The notes under the pieces are model-generated. The model made no database searches. It was not told the DNA's origin and saw only the letters and a program-made list of their open reading frames with translations. Source: Achromobacter animicus (GTDB taxonomy: Bacteria > Pseudomonadota > Gammaproteobacteria > Burkholderiales > Burkholderiaceae_B). From it: DNA of 64,000 nt. A program made the position numbers and the translations under genes. This document shows positions 38,781 through 47,102 of the stretch, piece after piece; within the stretch, counting starts at the first letter, position 1, and every line of letters begins with the position of its first letter. The stretch lies in the NCBI RefSeq assembly GCF_902859585.1, contig NZ_CADIJM010000003.1, forward strand, positions 248,001-312,000, in the 5' to 3' direction.

Positions 38781-39211
38781 GTCCGCGCGTCAGCATCGTC
38801 GGCATGGGCAGGATCGGCACGATGGCCGCGCGGCGGCTGCTGGCCGCCGAGCCCGACATTGCGCTGACCCTCTATGACATCGAGGCGGAGCGGTGCGAAG
38901 ATTTCCGTGGCAACGCGACGCTGGCGACCTCGGCGCGCGAAGCCCTGGCGGAGTCAGACACCATCGTGCTGGCCCTGCCCCGGGAGCGCGAGATCGATCG
39001 CACGCTGGAACGCTTCAGCGACGGACAGGTCACTGCGCCCATTGCCGGCAAGTTGATCATCGATCTGGACCCGCCACCCGCCGACCGGATGCGGCAGCTT
39101 GACCGCGCGATCGCCTGCGCGGGCGGGCGCTACACCTGCGCGCCCATGCAGGCGCCCGCCGCGGACGGCATCGAGGCGCGCCTACTGGACGCGCTGAACC
39201 GTCCTGCCTGA
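38777..39211 (+). CDS. Short NAD(P)-binding protein (N-terminal domain of a hydroxyacid dehydrogenase type)
   Basis: A 144-residue protein that opens with the Rossmann motif IVGMGRIGTMAARRL and a typical acidic residue ending the second strand (TLYDIE). It then has SDTIVLALPREREID, as in 3-hydroxyisobutyrate or 6-phosphogluconate dehydrogenases. Such enzymes are about 290 residues, with a C-terminal helical domain and a catalytic Lys. Both are missing here, so this is a stand-alone domain or a remnant. The frame is intact and overlaps the upstream gene by 4 bp, arguing for a real gene. Its 3' end overlaps the convergent PAP2 gene by 30 bp. Confidence 0.7.
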   Translation: MSPRVSIVGMGRIGTMAARRLLAAEPDIALTLYDIEAERCEDFRGNATLATSAREALAESDTIVLALPREREIDRTLERFSDGQVTAPIAGKLIIDLDPPPADRMRQLDRAIACAGGRYTCAPMQAPAADGIEARLLDALNRPA

Positions 39212-39949
39212 CACGTGCAGCCGTTCGACGGCCGCCACGCACAGGACCAGCCATCCCAGGCTGACCGCGAACCCGGCTACGACATCGCTCGCAAAATGCA
39301 CCTGCAGCAGGATGCGGCTGAGACCGATGGCCATGATGAGCGCGGCCATGAACGCCACGCAGGGCAGACGCCACGCGGGTGGCGCGAATCGCCACATCAG
39401 GTAGCAGGCCGTGCCGTACACAGCCATTGCCGCCGAAGAGTGGCCGCTGGGGAAGCTCCAACCGGTCGCCATGGCGTAGCCGTGATCGTGGTCGGGCCGC
39501 ACGCGCTCGAACGTGTGTTTGAACAGCCAGTTCAGCGCGCCGTTCAGGCCGGTCGCGACCGCGCAGAAGAGCGCGAGCTGCCACGACCCGCTCCATAGCA
39601 GCGCAAGCGTCATCAACACGGCGACGACCGTGAGCAGGTTGCGGTCACCTAGATACGTGATCCAGGACAGCAGCCAAAGCATGGACGTCGACATGGACAT
39701 GCTGAGCGCATTGGCGAGCGCGCTGTCGAACGCCACGATCGTCCCGCGGCTTTCGACGGCCAGGGCCAGCGCCAGAAACAACGCAAAGGATATGCCCGCC
39801 GTCGCGGCGAAGAGCGCGGCACGGCCGTTGCCGGACAGGCGGCCATGGCAGCGCATGAAGAGCAGCGCCACGCCGCCCGCGACCAGCGGCAGCGCGACAA
39901 ACAAAGAGAGGGCATGGGCTGCGGCCCATGCCGCGTAGACATCGGTCAT
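39182..39949 (-). CDS. PAP2-family membrane phosphatase
   Basis: A 255-residue inner-membrane phosphatase with about six helices. The three PAP2 motifs are present: KHTFERVRPD, PSGHSSAAM and SRILLQVHFASDV, with catalytic histidines in the last two. These enzymes remove phosphate from phosphatidic acid, phosphatidylglycerol phosphate or undecaprenyl diphosphate; the substrate here cannot be fixed. It lies 45 bp after the metallophosphoesterase gene and on the same strand as the lipid kinase, so the three may form one lipid-phosphate operon. The 3' end overlaps the convergent NAD-domain gene by 30 bp. Confidence 0.9.
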   Translation of the reverse strand: MTDVYAAWAAAHALSLFVALPLVAGGVALLFMRCHGRLSGNGRAALFAATAGISFALFLALALAVESRGTIVAFDSALANALSMSMSTSMLWLLSWITYLGDRNLLTVVAVLMTLALLWSGSWQLALFCAVATGLNGALNWLFKHTFERVRPDHDHGYAMATGWSFPSGHSSAAMAVYGTACYLMWRFAPPAWRLPCVAFMAALIMAIGLSRILLQVHFASDVVAGFAVSLGWLVLCVAAVERLHVSGRTVQRVQ

Positions 39950-39994
39950 GTATGCGCCATCAAAAAGAAAGGTGCGCGGGGGCCGCGCCCCCTG

Positions 39995-40786
39995 CTACAA
40001 CGAGACCAGGGTCTTGTCGACCGGCGCGAAGGCATGCGCGCCCGCCGCGTAATCCCACCGCTCGACGTGGCAGACCTGCTGGCCTTCCTCTTCAGAGCGG
40101 GTGATCACGCCCAGCGAGTTGGGCACGGTGCCCCGCACCCGGTGCGAGCAGGTCGTCCCGGCCTGGACGATCCAGCCGGCCGGTCCGGTGGGCGCGGTCA
40201 GCGGCAGCACGTAGGGCAAGTGTATGTGACCGCCCAGCACCAGGTCGACACCCGCCTGGGCCCAGGCCGACAGCGCACGCTCCCGGCCGATCAGCAGATT
40301 GGACAGGTCCGATTCGACCTTGGCGCGCACCGGGTGGTGTGCCACGACGAGGCGCAACTGGCCCGGCCGGGCCTGGCGCAGCCGCTGGGCGACGCGAGCG
40401 ATCTGCGCATCGGAGATCTCGCCATCCTTGTGGCGTTTTGGCCGCGTGGTGTTCACCCCGATGGCGAGCACGCCATCGTTTTCGAACACGGGCTCGAGGA
40501 TCGGGCCCAGCGCGCGCTTGTAGTTGCCGTAGGGATTGAGGGCGCGTGCGAATACGTTGTACAGCGGGATGTCGTGATTGCCGGGTACCGCCAGCACGGG
40601 CAGCGCCAGACGCTCGATGAACCGGCGTGCGGCGGCGAATTGGCTGCGGCGCGCGCGCTGGGTGATGTCGCCGCTGAGCACCACCAGATCGGGCGACAAC
40701 TGCCGCGCCAGGTCCAGCACGGCTTCGACGACCGCCTTGCGTTCCGTGCCGAAATGGGTGTCCGACAAATGCAGGATCCGCGTCAT
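39995..40786 (-). CDS. Calcineurin-like metallophosphoesterase
   Basis: A 263-residue phosphoesterase of the Icc/CpdA-like group. All metal-binding motifs are present: LSDTHFG, LSGDITQRA, VPGNHD, VAHHP and GGHIHLP. Enzymes of this type hydrolyse cyclic nucleotides, nucleotide-lipid pyrophosphates such as UDP-diacylglucosamine, or other phosphodiesters. The ATG overlaps the stop of the lipid kinase gene by 4 bp. Being between a lipid kinase and a PAP2 phosphatase, a phospholipid substrate is more likely than cAMP, but this is inference. Confidence 0.88.
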   Translation of the reverse strand: MTRILHLSDTHFGTERKAVVEAVLDLARQLSPDLVVLSGDITQRARRSQFAAARRFIERLALPVLAVPGNHDIPLYNVFARALNPYGNYKRALGPILEPVFENDGVLAIGVNTTRPKRHKDGEISDAQIARVAQRLRQARPGQLRLVVAHHPVRAKVESDLSNLLIGRERALSAWAQAGVDLVLGGHIHLPYVLPLTAPTGPAGWIVQAGTTCSHRVRGTVPNSLGVITRSEEEGQQVCHVERWDYAAGAHAFAPVDKTLVSL

Positions 40787-41757
40787 GAGCGATCCAGAAG
40801 CTCGGGGTCCGCCGGCACCACCAGGGGCAGGCGATCGCTCGCCACCTTGAATTCAAGCGGCGTGTCCATCCAGGATATCTCGCCGTCCATCGCCACCTTG
40901 ACCCGGCGGCGCCCGCGCACACCGACCGTCAGCTTGTCGAAGGCGAAGCTGATGACGTTCTCGGCGTCGCCCATCCGGCTGAGCAAACCGCGCACCAGCA
41001 GACCGTACAGGGCCAGCGTGCCCACCGGCCGCGCCGCCATGGCGATCAGCCGGTTGCGGTCGAGCTCGTCGTTCTCGATGCCGATGTGTTCCAGTTGCAG
41101 CTTGTTGTTGCCCACGACCAGCGTCGGCGACCGCAGACTGCGCGACTTGCCCTCGAATTCGAGCTGCAACCCCAGCTGGCGCGGCTGGCGCCAGAGCGTG
41201 ACCAGGCCTGACCACAGCGCAACCCAGCGCCTGCGCCCGTAGCGTTGCTTGTAGGCCTCGCGGTCTTCGAGCAGTTGCGGATACAGGCCGAGGCTGGCGT
41301 TGACGAGAAACAGTCGGCCGTTCAGCAGGCCGACCTGAACGGGCCGGATGGTGCCTTGCAGGAAGCCGCGCAGCGCCACCTCGGTTTCTTGCGAAATGCC
41401 GTAGGTGCGGCCGAAGTAGTTGAAGGTGCCTTGCGGCAGGATGCCGAACGGCACGCCCTGTCCCAGCACCGTGGACGCAACGGCATTGAGCGTGCCGTCG
41501 CCGCCCGCGGCGATGACGACGCCCTGCTCGTCCTGGGCGCGCTTGACCGCCTGGCGCGCCAAGTCCGTCAGCCGCGACGGATCGCCGACCGGCATGAGTT
41601 CGTAGCGCCGCCCGGCCTCGTTAAGGATTGTCCGGATGGTGTCCTGCAAGACCTGCGCGTCGCCGCGCCCCGATCCTTTATTGAGGACGATGAATAACGG
41701 TTCTTTTCCCGTAAGGGGTCGAGCCGCTGGTGCCGGGCTCTGCTCGGATGGCGTCAT
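40783..41757 (-). CDS. Diacylglycerol kinase family lipid kinase (YegS-like)
   Basis: A 324-residue kinase of the DAGK catalytic family. It has the phosphate-binding NKGSGRGD near residue 30, the nucleotide loop AAGGDGTLNAVAS near residue 85, and GILPQGTFNYFGRTYGI. The C-terminal half has KVAMDGEISWMDTPL, where family members keep an active-site Asp-Gly-Glu. It probably phosphorylates diacylglycerol or a similar lipid at the inner face of the membrane. Start taken at ATG 41757; an upstream ATG at 41793 would add 12 residues. It overlaps the following phosphoesterase gene by 4 bp. Confidence 0.87.
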   Translation of the reverse strand: MTPSEQSPAPAARPLTGKEPLFIVLNKGSGRGDAQVLQDTIRTILNEAGRRYELMPVGDPSRLTDLARQAVKRAQDEQGVVIAAGGDGTLNAVASTVLGQGVPFGILPQGTFNYFGRTYGISQETEVALRGFLQGTIRPVQVGLLNGRLFLVNASLGLYPQLLEDREAYKQRYGRRRWVALWSGLVTLWRQPRQLGLQLEFEGKSRSLRSPTLVVGNNKLQLEHIGIENDELDRNRLIAMAARPVGTLALYGLLVRGLLSRMGDAENVISFAFDKLTVGVRGRRRVKVAMDGEISWMDTPLEFKVASDRLPLVVPADPELLDRS

Positions 41758-41801
41758 GCGACAAACATACCCTAAGCGGGTAAACCGCCGCAAGACGCCG
41801 C

Positions 41802-41834
41802 ACGGCGCACGCTTTGTAAGAAAGCGTGCGCCGT
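41802..41834 (-). terminator. Strong hairpin after the gamma-glutamyltransferase gene
   Basis: A perfect 14-bp stem ACGGCGCACGCTTT/AAAGCGTGCGCCGT with a GTAAG loop starts 5 bp after the ggt stop. No T-run follows on the minus strand, so termination may be incomplete or need Rho; mRNA end protection is also possible. Confidence 0.6.
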
Positions 41835-41838
41835 CCGT

Positions 41839-43638
41839 TCAACGGCCGACGGCGTACGCCTGCATCAGGCGCGGCGTGGCGGCCGCATGCAGCAGTCCGT
41901 CCGCGTCACGCGAGGCGGCGGTCAGCCGGCCGACCGACCACTCGGGCAGTTCTTCGATCTGGTGGCCGCGCTGGCGCAGCGCCGCAATGACCTCGGCGCC
42001 GAAGCTGGCCTCCAGCGCCAGATGACCGGGTTTGCGGTCGCGCGGGTAGAAGGAAGTGGGAAAGTGCATGGTGTGCGACATGGGCAGGTCAATGGCTTCC
42101 TGCAGATTCAGGCCGTGGTGCACGTGACGCAGGAAGAACAGCAGTTGCCATTGTTCCTGCTGGTCGCCGCCCGGCGTGCCGAAGGCCAGGTACGGCTTGC
42201 CGTCGCGCAGCGCGAGCGACGGGGTCAGCGTGGTGCGCGGGCGCTTGCCCGGCGCCAGCGTGCCGGGCAGGCCTTCTTCAAGCCAGAACATCTGGGCCCG
42301 GGTGTTCAGGCCGAAGCCCAATTCCGGAATGACCGGCGAGGACTGGAACCAGCCGCCGGACGGCGTGGCCGAGATCATGTTGCCCCAGCGGTCGATCACG
42401 TCCACGTGTGTGGTGTCGCCGCGCTTGGCCGACGCGCGCATATCGGCAAGGGTCGGTTCGTTCGTGGCGCTGCCGGGCGCGGTGACGGGCGACAGGCGCT
42501 CGAGCGTGTCCATGACGCGCGCGACCTGCGCCTCGAAGCCGGGCACCTGGCCGGGCAGCAGGTCGTGCGACGCGCCCTCCCCGATCAGTTGGCGGCGTTC
42601 GGCGTTGTAAGCGTCGGACAGCAGATGGGCGAGCGGCACGTCGATGAAGGCGGGGTCGCCGTAATAGGCTTCGCGGTCGGCAAAGGCGAGCTTCATGGCC
42701 TCGGTCACCCGGTGGATGAATTCGGCGCTGGTGGGACTGACGCCCGCCAGGTCCATGTCTCTCAGGATGGCGAGTGTCTGCAGGAAGACCGGGCCCTGGC
42801 TCCAGGCGCCGGCCTTGGCGACCGTGTAGCCGTGATAGTCATAGGTCAGCGGTTCGTCGTAGCTGGCGGACCAGCCGGCCAGGTCGTCGGCCGTGATGAC
42901 GCCGCGATGGGTGGCGCCGCTTTCGTCCATGACGTCGGTGTTGCGGGCGAAGCGGTCGATCTCGTCGGCGATGAAACCTCGGTAGAACGCGTCGCGCGCG
43001 GCCTCGATCTGGCGCTCGCGGTCGGCGCCGGCGCCTTCGGCGGCTTGCAGCACGCGGGTCCAGGTGCGGGCCAATGCCGGATTCCGGAACAGCTTGCGGG
43101 CCTGCGGCACCTGCCCACCCGGCACGTAGACCTGGGCGGTCGTCGGCCAGTGGGTTTCGAAGAAGTCCTTCAGGCCGGCAATGGTGTTGGAGATGCGCGG
43201 CATCAGCGCATGGCCGTGTTCCGCGTAATAGATGGCGGGTTCGAGCACGTCGCGCACGCGCATCGTGCCGTGGTCGCGCAGTAGCAGCATCCAGGCATCG
43301 AACGCGCCGGGGATCACGGTGGCGAGCAGGCCGTTGCCGGGAATGAGCTTCAGGCCTTCGGCGCGGTAGCGTTCCAGCGTGGCCGCGGCGGGCGTAGTGC
43401 CCTGCCCGCACAAGACCTCGACCTTGCCGGTGCGGGCCGAATAGAACACGGCCGGCACTTCGCCGGCCGGGCCGACCAGATGGGGTTCGACCACCTGCAG
43501 CACGAACGCCGAGGCGACGCAGGCATCGAACGCATTGCCGCCGCGCTCCAGCAGCGACATGCCGGCCGAACTGGCCAGCCAATGGGTGGACGTCACGACA
43601 CCGAAGGTGCCGAGGATTTCCGGGCGAGTCGTAAACAT
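41839..43638 (-). CDS. ggt: Gamma-glutamyltransferase family protein
   Basis: Gamma-glutamyltransferases cleave glutathione and other gamma-glutamyl compounds. The protein is 599 residues from the ATG at 43638; the frame is open another 29 codons upstream without homology. Family marks are EPHLVGPAGE in the large subunit and the processing site KRGDTTHVDVIDRWG. Autocleavage before Thr409 would release the small subunit with Thr as the nucleophile. Later, GTPGGDQQEQWQLLF is the conserved Gly-Gly loop. No signal peptide is obvious, so it may act in the cytoplasm, unlike periplasmic E. coli Ggt. Upstream on the same strand lies a peptide-binding protein gene. Confidence 0.88.
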   Translation of the reverse strand: MFTTRPEILGTFGVVTSTHWLASSAGMSLLERGGNAFDACVASAFVLQVVEPHLVGPAGEVPAVFYSARTGKVEVLCGQGTTPAAATLERYRAEGLKLIPGNGLLATVIPGAFDAWMLLLRDHGTMRVRDVLEPAIYYAEHGHALMPRISNTIAGLKDFFETHWPTTAQVYVPGGQVPQARKLFRNPALARTWTRVLQAAEGAGADRERQIEAARDAFYRGFIADEIDRFARNTDVMDESGATHRGVITADDLAGWSASYDEPLTYDYHGYTVAKAGAWSQGPVFLQTLAILRDMDLAGVSPTSAEFIHRVTEAMKLAFADREAYYGDPAFIDVPLAHLLSDAYNAERRQLIGEGASHDLLPGQVPGFEAQVARVMDTLERLSPVTAPGSATNEPTLADMRASAKRGDTTHVDVIDRWGNMISATPSGGWFQSSPVIPELGFGLNTRAQMFWLEEGLPGTLAPGKRPRTTLTPSLALRDGKPYLAFGTPGGDQQEQWQLLFFLRHVHHGLNLQEAIDLPMSHTMHFPTSFYPRDRKPGHLALEASFGAEVIAALRQRGHQIEELPEWSVGRLTAASRDADGLLHAAATPRLMQAYAVGR

Positions 43639-43673
43639 GGTGGGTCCTGATGTTGGGATGTAAGACCGATTCG

Positions 43674-43686
43674 GGTGTCTGACACC
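43674..43686. repeat. 13-bp palindrome GGTGTCTGACACC (copy 2)
   Basis: Identical to the copy at 18156-18168. Here it lies 36 bp upstream of the ggt start codon, on the side of the ggt leader. Confidence 0.6.
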
Positions 43687-43726
43687 GAGACGCCCCACAG
43701 CAGCAAGTGACGCCATCCGGGACACC

Positions 43727-43786
43727 GCGGATCCGGCTCCGCCGGTCCGCTGGTGTCGCCCCCTTGAGGGGGCCCGCGTCAGCGGG
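43727..43786. repeat. Intergenic cluster of three GC-rich palindromes
   Basis: Three hairpins follow each other: GCGGATCCGG/CCGGTCCGC (43727-43750), GCCCCC-TTGA-GGGGGC (43758-43773) and CCCGC-GTCA-GCGGG (43773-43786). They sit between the peptide-binding protein gene and ggt. CCCCCTTGAGGGGG-type blocks are, from memory, common between genes in Burkholderiales, so this is probably a REP-like element that also acts as a terminator. Confidence 0.6.
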
Positions 43787-43798
43787 TACGGGGTGGGC

Positions 43799-45292
43799 TT
43801 ATTTCTTTACGCCCTTTAGACGGATCAGACCGTCGGGGTACGGGACGAAACCGTCCACCTTGGCCTGCACGCCGAACGTCCAGGGCAGGTAGAACAAATA
43901 GATAATCGGACGCTGGTCCTGCATCGCGGCCAGGACCTGGTCGTACATGGCGCGGCGCTTGGTCGTGTCGGCTTCGGCGCGGGCGTCGTTGAGCAGTTTG
44001 TCGACGGCGGGGTCGCAGAATTTGCCGTCGTTCAGGTTGCCCTTGCAGCTCAGGTACTGGTGGATGTTGCCGCTGGGATCGACACGGCCCGACCAGCCGC
44101 TCTGGCCGATCTGGAAGTCGCCGCGGGCCAGCGAGGATTGCAGCGAGGCGAACTCGACTGGGCGCAGCGAGATGTCGAAGCCTGCTTCGGCGCCCATGGC
44201 CTGCACCAGTTCGAAGACCTGCTGCATGGTGGTGTTGTTGCCGAAGGTGATTTCGACCTTCACGCGGTCGTAGCCGGCTTCCTTCAGCAGCGCCTGCGCC
44301 TTCTTGGGGTCGCGGCCCGGGCGGTCGAAGGACTTGTTGTACGCAAAGCTGGCGGGCGGGAACGGCTGGTGGGCGGGCTGGAACATGCCTTCGCCGATCA
44401 CCTGGTTCAGGACGTCGCGATCGATGGCCAGATCCAGCGCCTGGCGCACGCGCTTGTCCTTGGCGAGCGGATGATCGGCGCGCGCGCCGTTGGCCAGGTT
44501 CACGGAGATGGACTGGAAGCCCAGGCCCGTGACCGGCGCCAGACGCAGGCTGGCGTCATCCTTGACGGCCTTGGCGTCGCTGGGCGCCACGCGTTCGATG
44601 ATGTCCAGGTCCCCGGCGCGCAGGTTGTTCAGGCGCACGGTGTTGTCCGGAATCGGCGTGTAGACGAGGCGGTCGAAGTGGTAATTGGCCGCGTCCCAGT
44701 ACTTGGGGAATTTCTCGAGCACGATGCGATCGTTCTGCACGCGCTCCTTGAATTGGTACGGGCCCGAGCACACGGGCTTGCCGCCGGGGTCCTTGTCGAA
44801 GCTGGCAGGCGAAATCATCATGCCGGCGCGGTCGGACAGCTGCGACAGCAGCGAGGCATCCGGCTCCGACAGGTTCAGCACCACGGTGTGCTCGTCGGGC
44901 GCGTCCACGCTGGCAACGGTGGCCAGCTCGCTCTTGCGGTTGCTGTCGGGCAGCGTGCGGGCGCGGTCGAGGTTGGCCTTGACGGCGGCGGCGTTGATGG
45001 GGGTGCCATCGTGGAACACGGCATCCGTGCGCAGCTTGAAGGTCAGCGTCTTGTTGTCCGGGCCGACGGTCCAGGATTGCGCAAGCTGCGGCACGATCTT
45101 CAGGTCGGGGGTGATGTCGACCAGCCTGTCGCACAACGAGGCGAACACGATGCGGCCGACAAAGGTGCGGGCGCGCGCCGGGTCCAGCACGTCCGGGTCG
45201 TCCTGCAGACCGATACGCAGCGTGGACTGGGCGTTCGCCAATCCGGTGGCCAGCATTCCCGCCATGGCCATGGCGAGGCAAAGTTTACGCAT
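43799..45292 (-). CDS. ABC transporter substrate-binding protein, peptide/glutathione type (family 5)
   Basis: A 497-residue periplasmic binding protein of the oligopeptide/nickel family. The signal peptide is cut after GLANA (residue 21). Family marks are LRIGLQDDPDVLDPARA at the mature start, LVPQLAQSW-like sequence (here IVPQLAQSWTV), and DRARTLPDSNRKSE. No permease or ATPase gene lies beside it; downstream is ggt after a palindrome cluster. Together with Ggt it may serve uptake of glutathione or gamma-glutamyl peptides, as GsiB does, but the ligand is not proven. The partner membrane proteins must be encoded elsewhere. Confidence 0.88.
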   Translation of the reverse strand: MRKLCLAMAMAGMLATGLANAQSTLRIGLQDDPDVLDPARARTFVGRIVFASLCDRLVDITPDLKIVPQLAQSWTVGPDNKTLTFKLRTDAVFHDGTPINAAAVKANLDRARTLPDSNRKSELATVASVDAPDEHTVVLNLSEPDASLLSQLSDRAGMMISPASFDKDPGGKPVCSGPYQFKERVQNDRIVLEKFPKYWDAANYHFDRLVYTPIPDNTVRLNNLRAGDLDIIERVAPSDAKAVKDDASLRLAPVTGLGFQSISVNLANGARADHPLAKDKRVRQALDLAIDRDVLNQVIGEGMFQPAHQPFPPASFAYNKSFDRPGRDPKKAQALLKEAGYDRVKVEITFGNNTTMQQVFELVQAMGAEAGFDISLRPVEFASLQSSLARGDFQIGQSGWSGRVDPSGNIHQYLSCKGNLNDGKFCDPAVDKLLNDARAEADTTKRRAMYDQVLAAMQDQRPIIYLFYLPWTFGVQAKVDGFVPYPDGLIRLKGVKK

Positions 45293-45516
45293 GAATGATC
45301 TCCGTCGATTCCGTCAAGATCTGTCGTCTCGTGCGCGGAGGCACCGCCTGGCTGGGAGCAACAGACCCCGGGACGCGCCGCATCGCCGGGCCCATCCCCC
45401 TCGTGCGCACGCTGTTTGTTGTTGGATTCTGCGCCAGGCGCGCGGCGATTGTATAGACCGGCGGGTGACGCGCCGCCCACTATACGCCCGTGGCGGCCGC
45501 CTTGCGGACGAATGGC

Positions 45517-46416
45517 TCAGGGCAGGCGGCAAGGGGCCGAGAAATCGGCCGACGCGGCGACCGTGTCGCGCAGCATGGCGACCAGCGGCCGGGCGTCGTC
45601 GCGCCGGTACTGGAAGGCGTAGGGCAAGGCGGCCAGTTCGGGCTCGCCGTGCAGGACGCGCAGGCTGCCTTCGGCCTGGAGCTTTTCGGCCCAATGGCTG
45701 GGCAGCAACCCCACGCCCGTGCCCTCGATCAGCAGCCCGACGATGGCGCCCCAGTTGTTGCAGCACAGGCGCTCGCCCGCGGATTCGCGTCCGCCGAGCC
45801 AGTCGTCGATGATGCGCGTGGTGCCCGCGCCTTCGGGCAGCGTGACGAGCGGCAGCCTGGCCAGCAAGGCCATCGTCATGCCGGTGTCGGCCGGTTGCAG
45901 CACCGAGGGCGCGGCGACCCAGGAGAAGTGCGCCTCGCCGATGGGCGATGACGCAATGCCGGCGCGGGAAGACCGGCCGGCGATCACGGCAAAATCCAGC
46001 TCGCCGTCCGCGACGCGCTGTTCCAGCACCTGGCCGATGTCCACGTACGGCTCCAGCACCAGCTCCGGGTAGGCCGCGCGCACGGCGCGTATCAACCCCG
46101 GCAGCCAGGTCAGCGCCGTCAGCTCGCCGACGCCGAAGCGGCAACGGCCTCGCAGACCCGGCATTTCGGTCATGGAGGCGCGGATCTGGTCGGCCGTGGC
46201 AAGCAGCCCGCGCGCTTGCGGCAGCAGGCGCTGGCCTGCGTCGGTCAGCACGGCCTTGTGGCCGCTGCGGTCAAAGAGGGGCTGGCCCAGCCCCTCTTCC
46301 AGTTCCGTGATGCGCTTGGACAGCGAAGACACCGACAGATGCAGCCGCTCGGCCGCCACGGCGAAACTGGCGCAGGTGGCGGCCCAGTAGAAGGCCTCGA
46401 GCTGCTTGAGCGTCAT
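45517..46416 (-). CDS. LysR-family transcriptional regulator
   Basis: A 299-residue LysR-type regulator. The N-terminal winged helix (residues 1-60) includes QLEAFYWAATCASFAVAAER and SVSSLSKRITELEEGLGQPL. The rest is the two-lobed effector domain with GLRGRCRFGVGELTALTWLP at its start. The frame is open 39 codons further upstream within the previous gene, but the normal LysR N-terminus MTLKQLEAF begins at 46416, where ATG overlaps the upstream stop by 4 bp. It may regulate the peptide-binding protein gene 224 bp downstream, or work with the overlapping HTH regulator; its target is unknown. Confidence 0.9.
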   Translation of the reverse strand: MTLKQLEAFYWAATCASFAVAAERLHLSVSSLSKRITELEEGLGQPLFDRSGHKAVLTDAGQRLLPQARGLLATADQIRASMTEMPGLRGRCRFGVGELTALTWLPGLIRAVRAAYPELVLEPYVDIGQVLEQRVADGELDFAVIAGRSSRAGIASSPIGEAHFSWVAAPSVLQPADTGMTMALLARLPLVTLPEGAGTTRIIDDWLGGRESAGERLCCNNWGAIVGLLIEGTGVGLLPSHWAEKLQAEGSLRVLHGEPELAALPYAFQYRRDDARPLVAMLRDTVAASADFSAPCRLP

Positions 46417-47072
46417 GGCCGCTGGCTGACGCGGTAGGCGCAGCGCCGCGCGCCGGCCAGGATGTGTTCTTCGCGGTCGACCTGCACGCCCTCGCCCAGC
46501 ACCTTGCGGAAGAGTTCCAGCTCGCTGCGGCAAAAGCCCATACAGGCCTTGGCCGCGAAACAGATGGGGCAGTGGTTCTCGATGAAGACGAAATCCGCGC
46601 CGTCTTCACGCAGTTCCGCCATGTAGCCCTCGGCGCTGCGCACGTCGACCAGGCGCGCGAGCCGTGTCTTCAAGTCCGGCGCGTCCTGCATCGCCTGCTG
46701 GTAGACATTCAGCATGGCGCCTTCGCGCACCTGCACCAGCTTGTCGATGCCGTCATCGCCGAACACCTGACGCACCGCCGCGATCATCTGCACCGTCATC
46801 TCGGCGTGCGTGTCCGGGAAGCGCCCATGGCCGGCCTGGGTCAGGAACCAGATCTGGGTGGGCCGGCCGCGGCCCGCGCTTTGGCTTTCGAAGTCGACCA
46901 GCCCGTCGGCATGCAGGCGCGTCATCTGCTGGCGCACCGCCTCGGCCGTCACGTCCATGGCGCGCGCGATGACCGCGATGGATTGCGGTCCGCGCGTCTT
47001 CAGGGTCATGAGCACGCGGTCCGCAGGCTGGTGCGGTGTCGCGGCGGCCGGGTGGGACAAGCTGTCAGACAT
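46413..47072 (-). CDS. HTH regulator with Cys cluster (SufR/COG2345-like)
   Basis: A 219-residue regulator. The N-terminal winged helix spans about residues 18-85 (IAVIARAMDVTAEAVRQQMT with the wing GRPTQIWFLTQAG). The C-terminal part has a Cys-rich motif NHCPICFAAKACMGFC, and a later Cys in AGARRCAYRV. The arrangement resembles Fe-S-sensing regulators of the SufR/COG2345 group, so it may sense iron-sulfur state or redox change. It starts 30 bp after the outer-membrane efflux gene on the same strand and may be co-transcribed with the pump. Its stop overlaps the LysR start (ATGA). Confidence 0.82.
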   Translation of the reverse strand: MSDSLSHPAAATPHQPADRVLMTLKTRGPQSIAVIARAMDVTAEAVRQQMTRLHADGLVDFESQSAGRGRPTQIWFLTQAGHGRFPDTHAEMTVQMIAAVRQVFGDDGIDKLVQVREGAMLNVYQQAMQDAPDLKTRLARLVDVRSAEGYMAELREDGADFVFIENHCPICFAAKACMGFCRSELELFRKVLGEGVQVDREEHILAGARRCAYRVSQRP

Positions 47073-47102
47073 GAGAGGTATCGATGCTCCGGAAGAAGGT
47101 TC

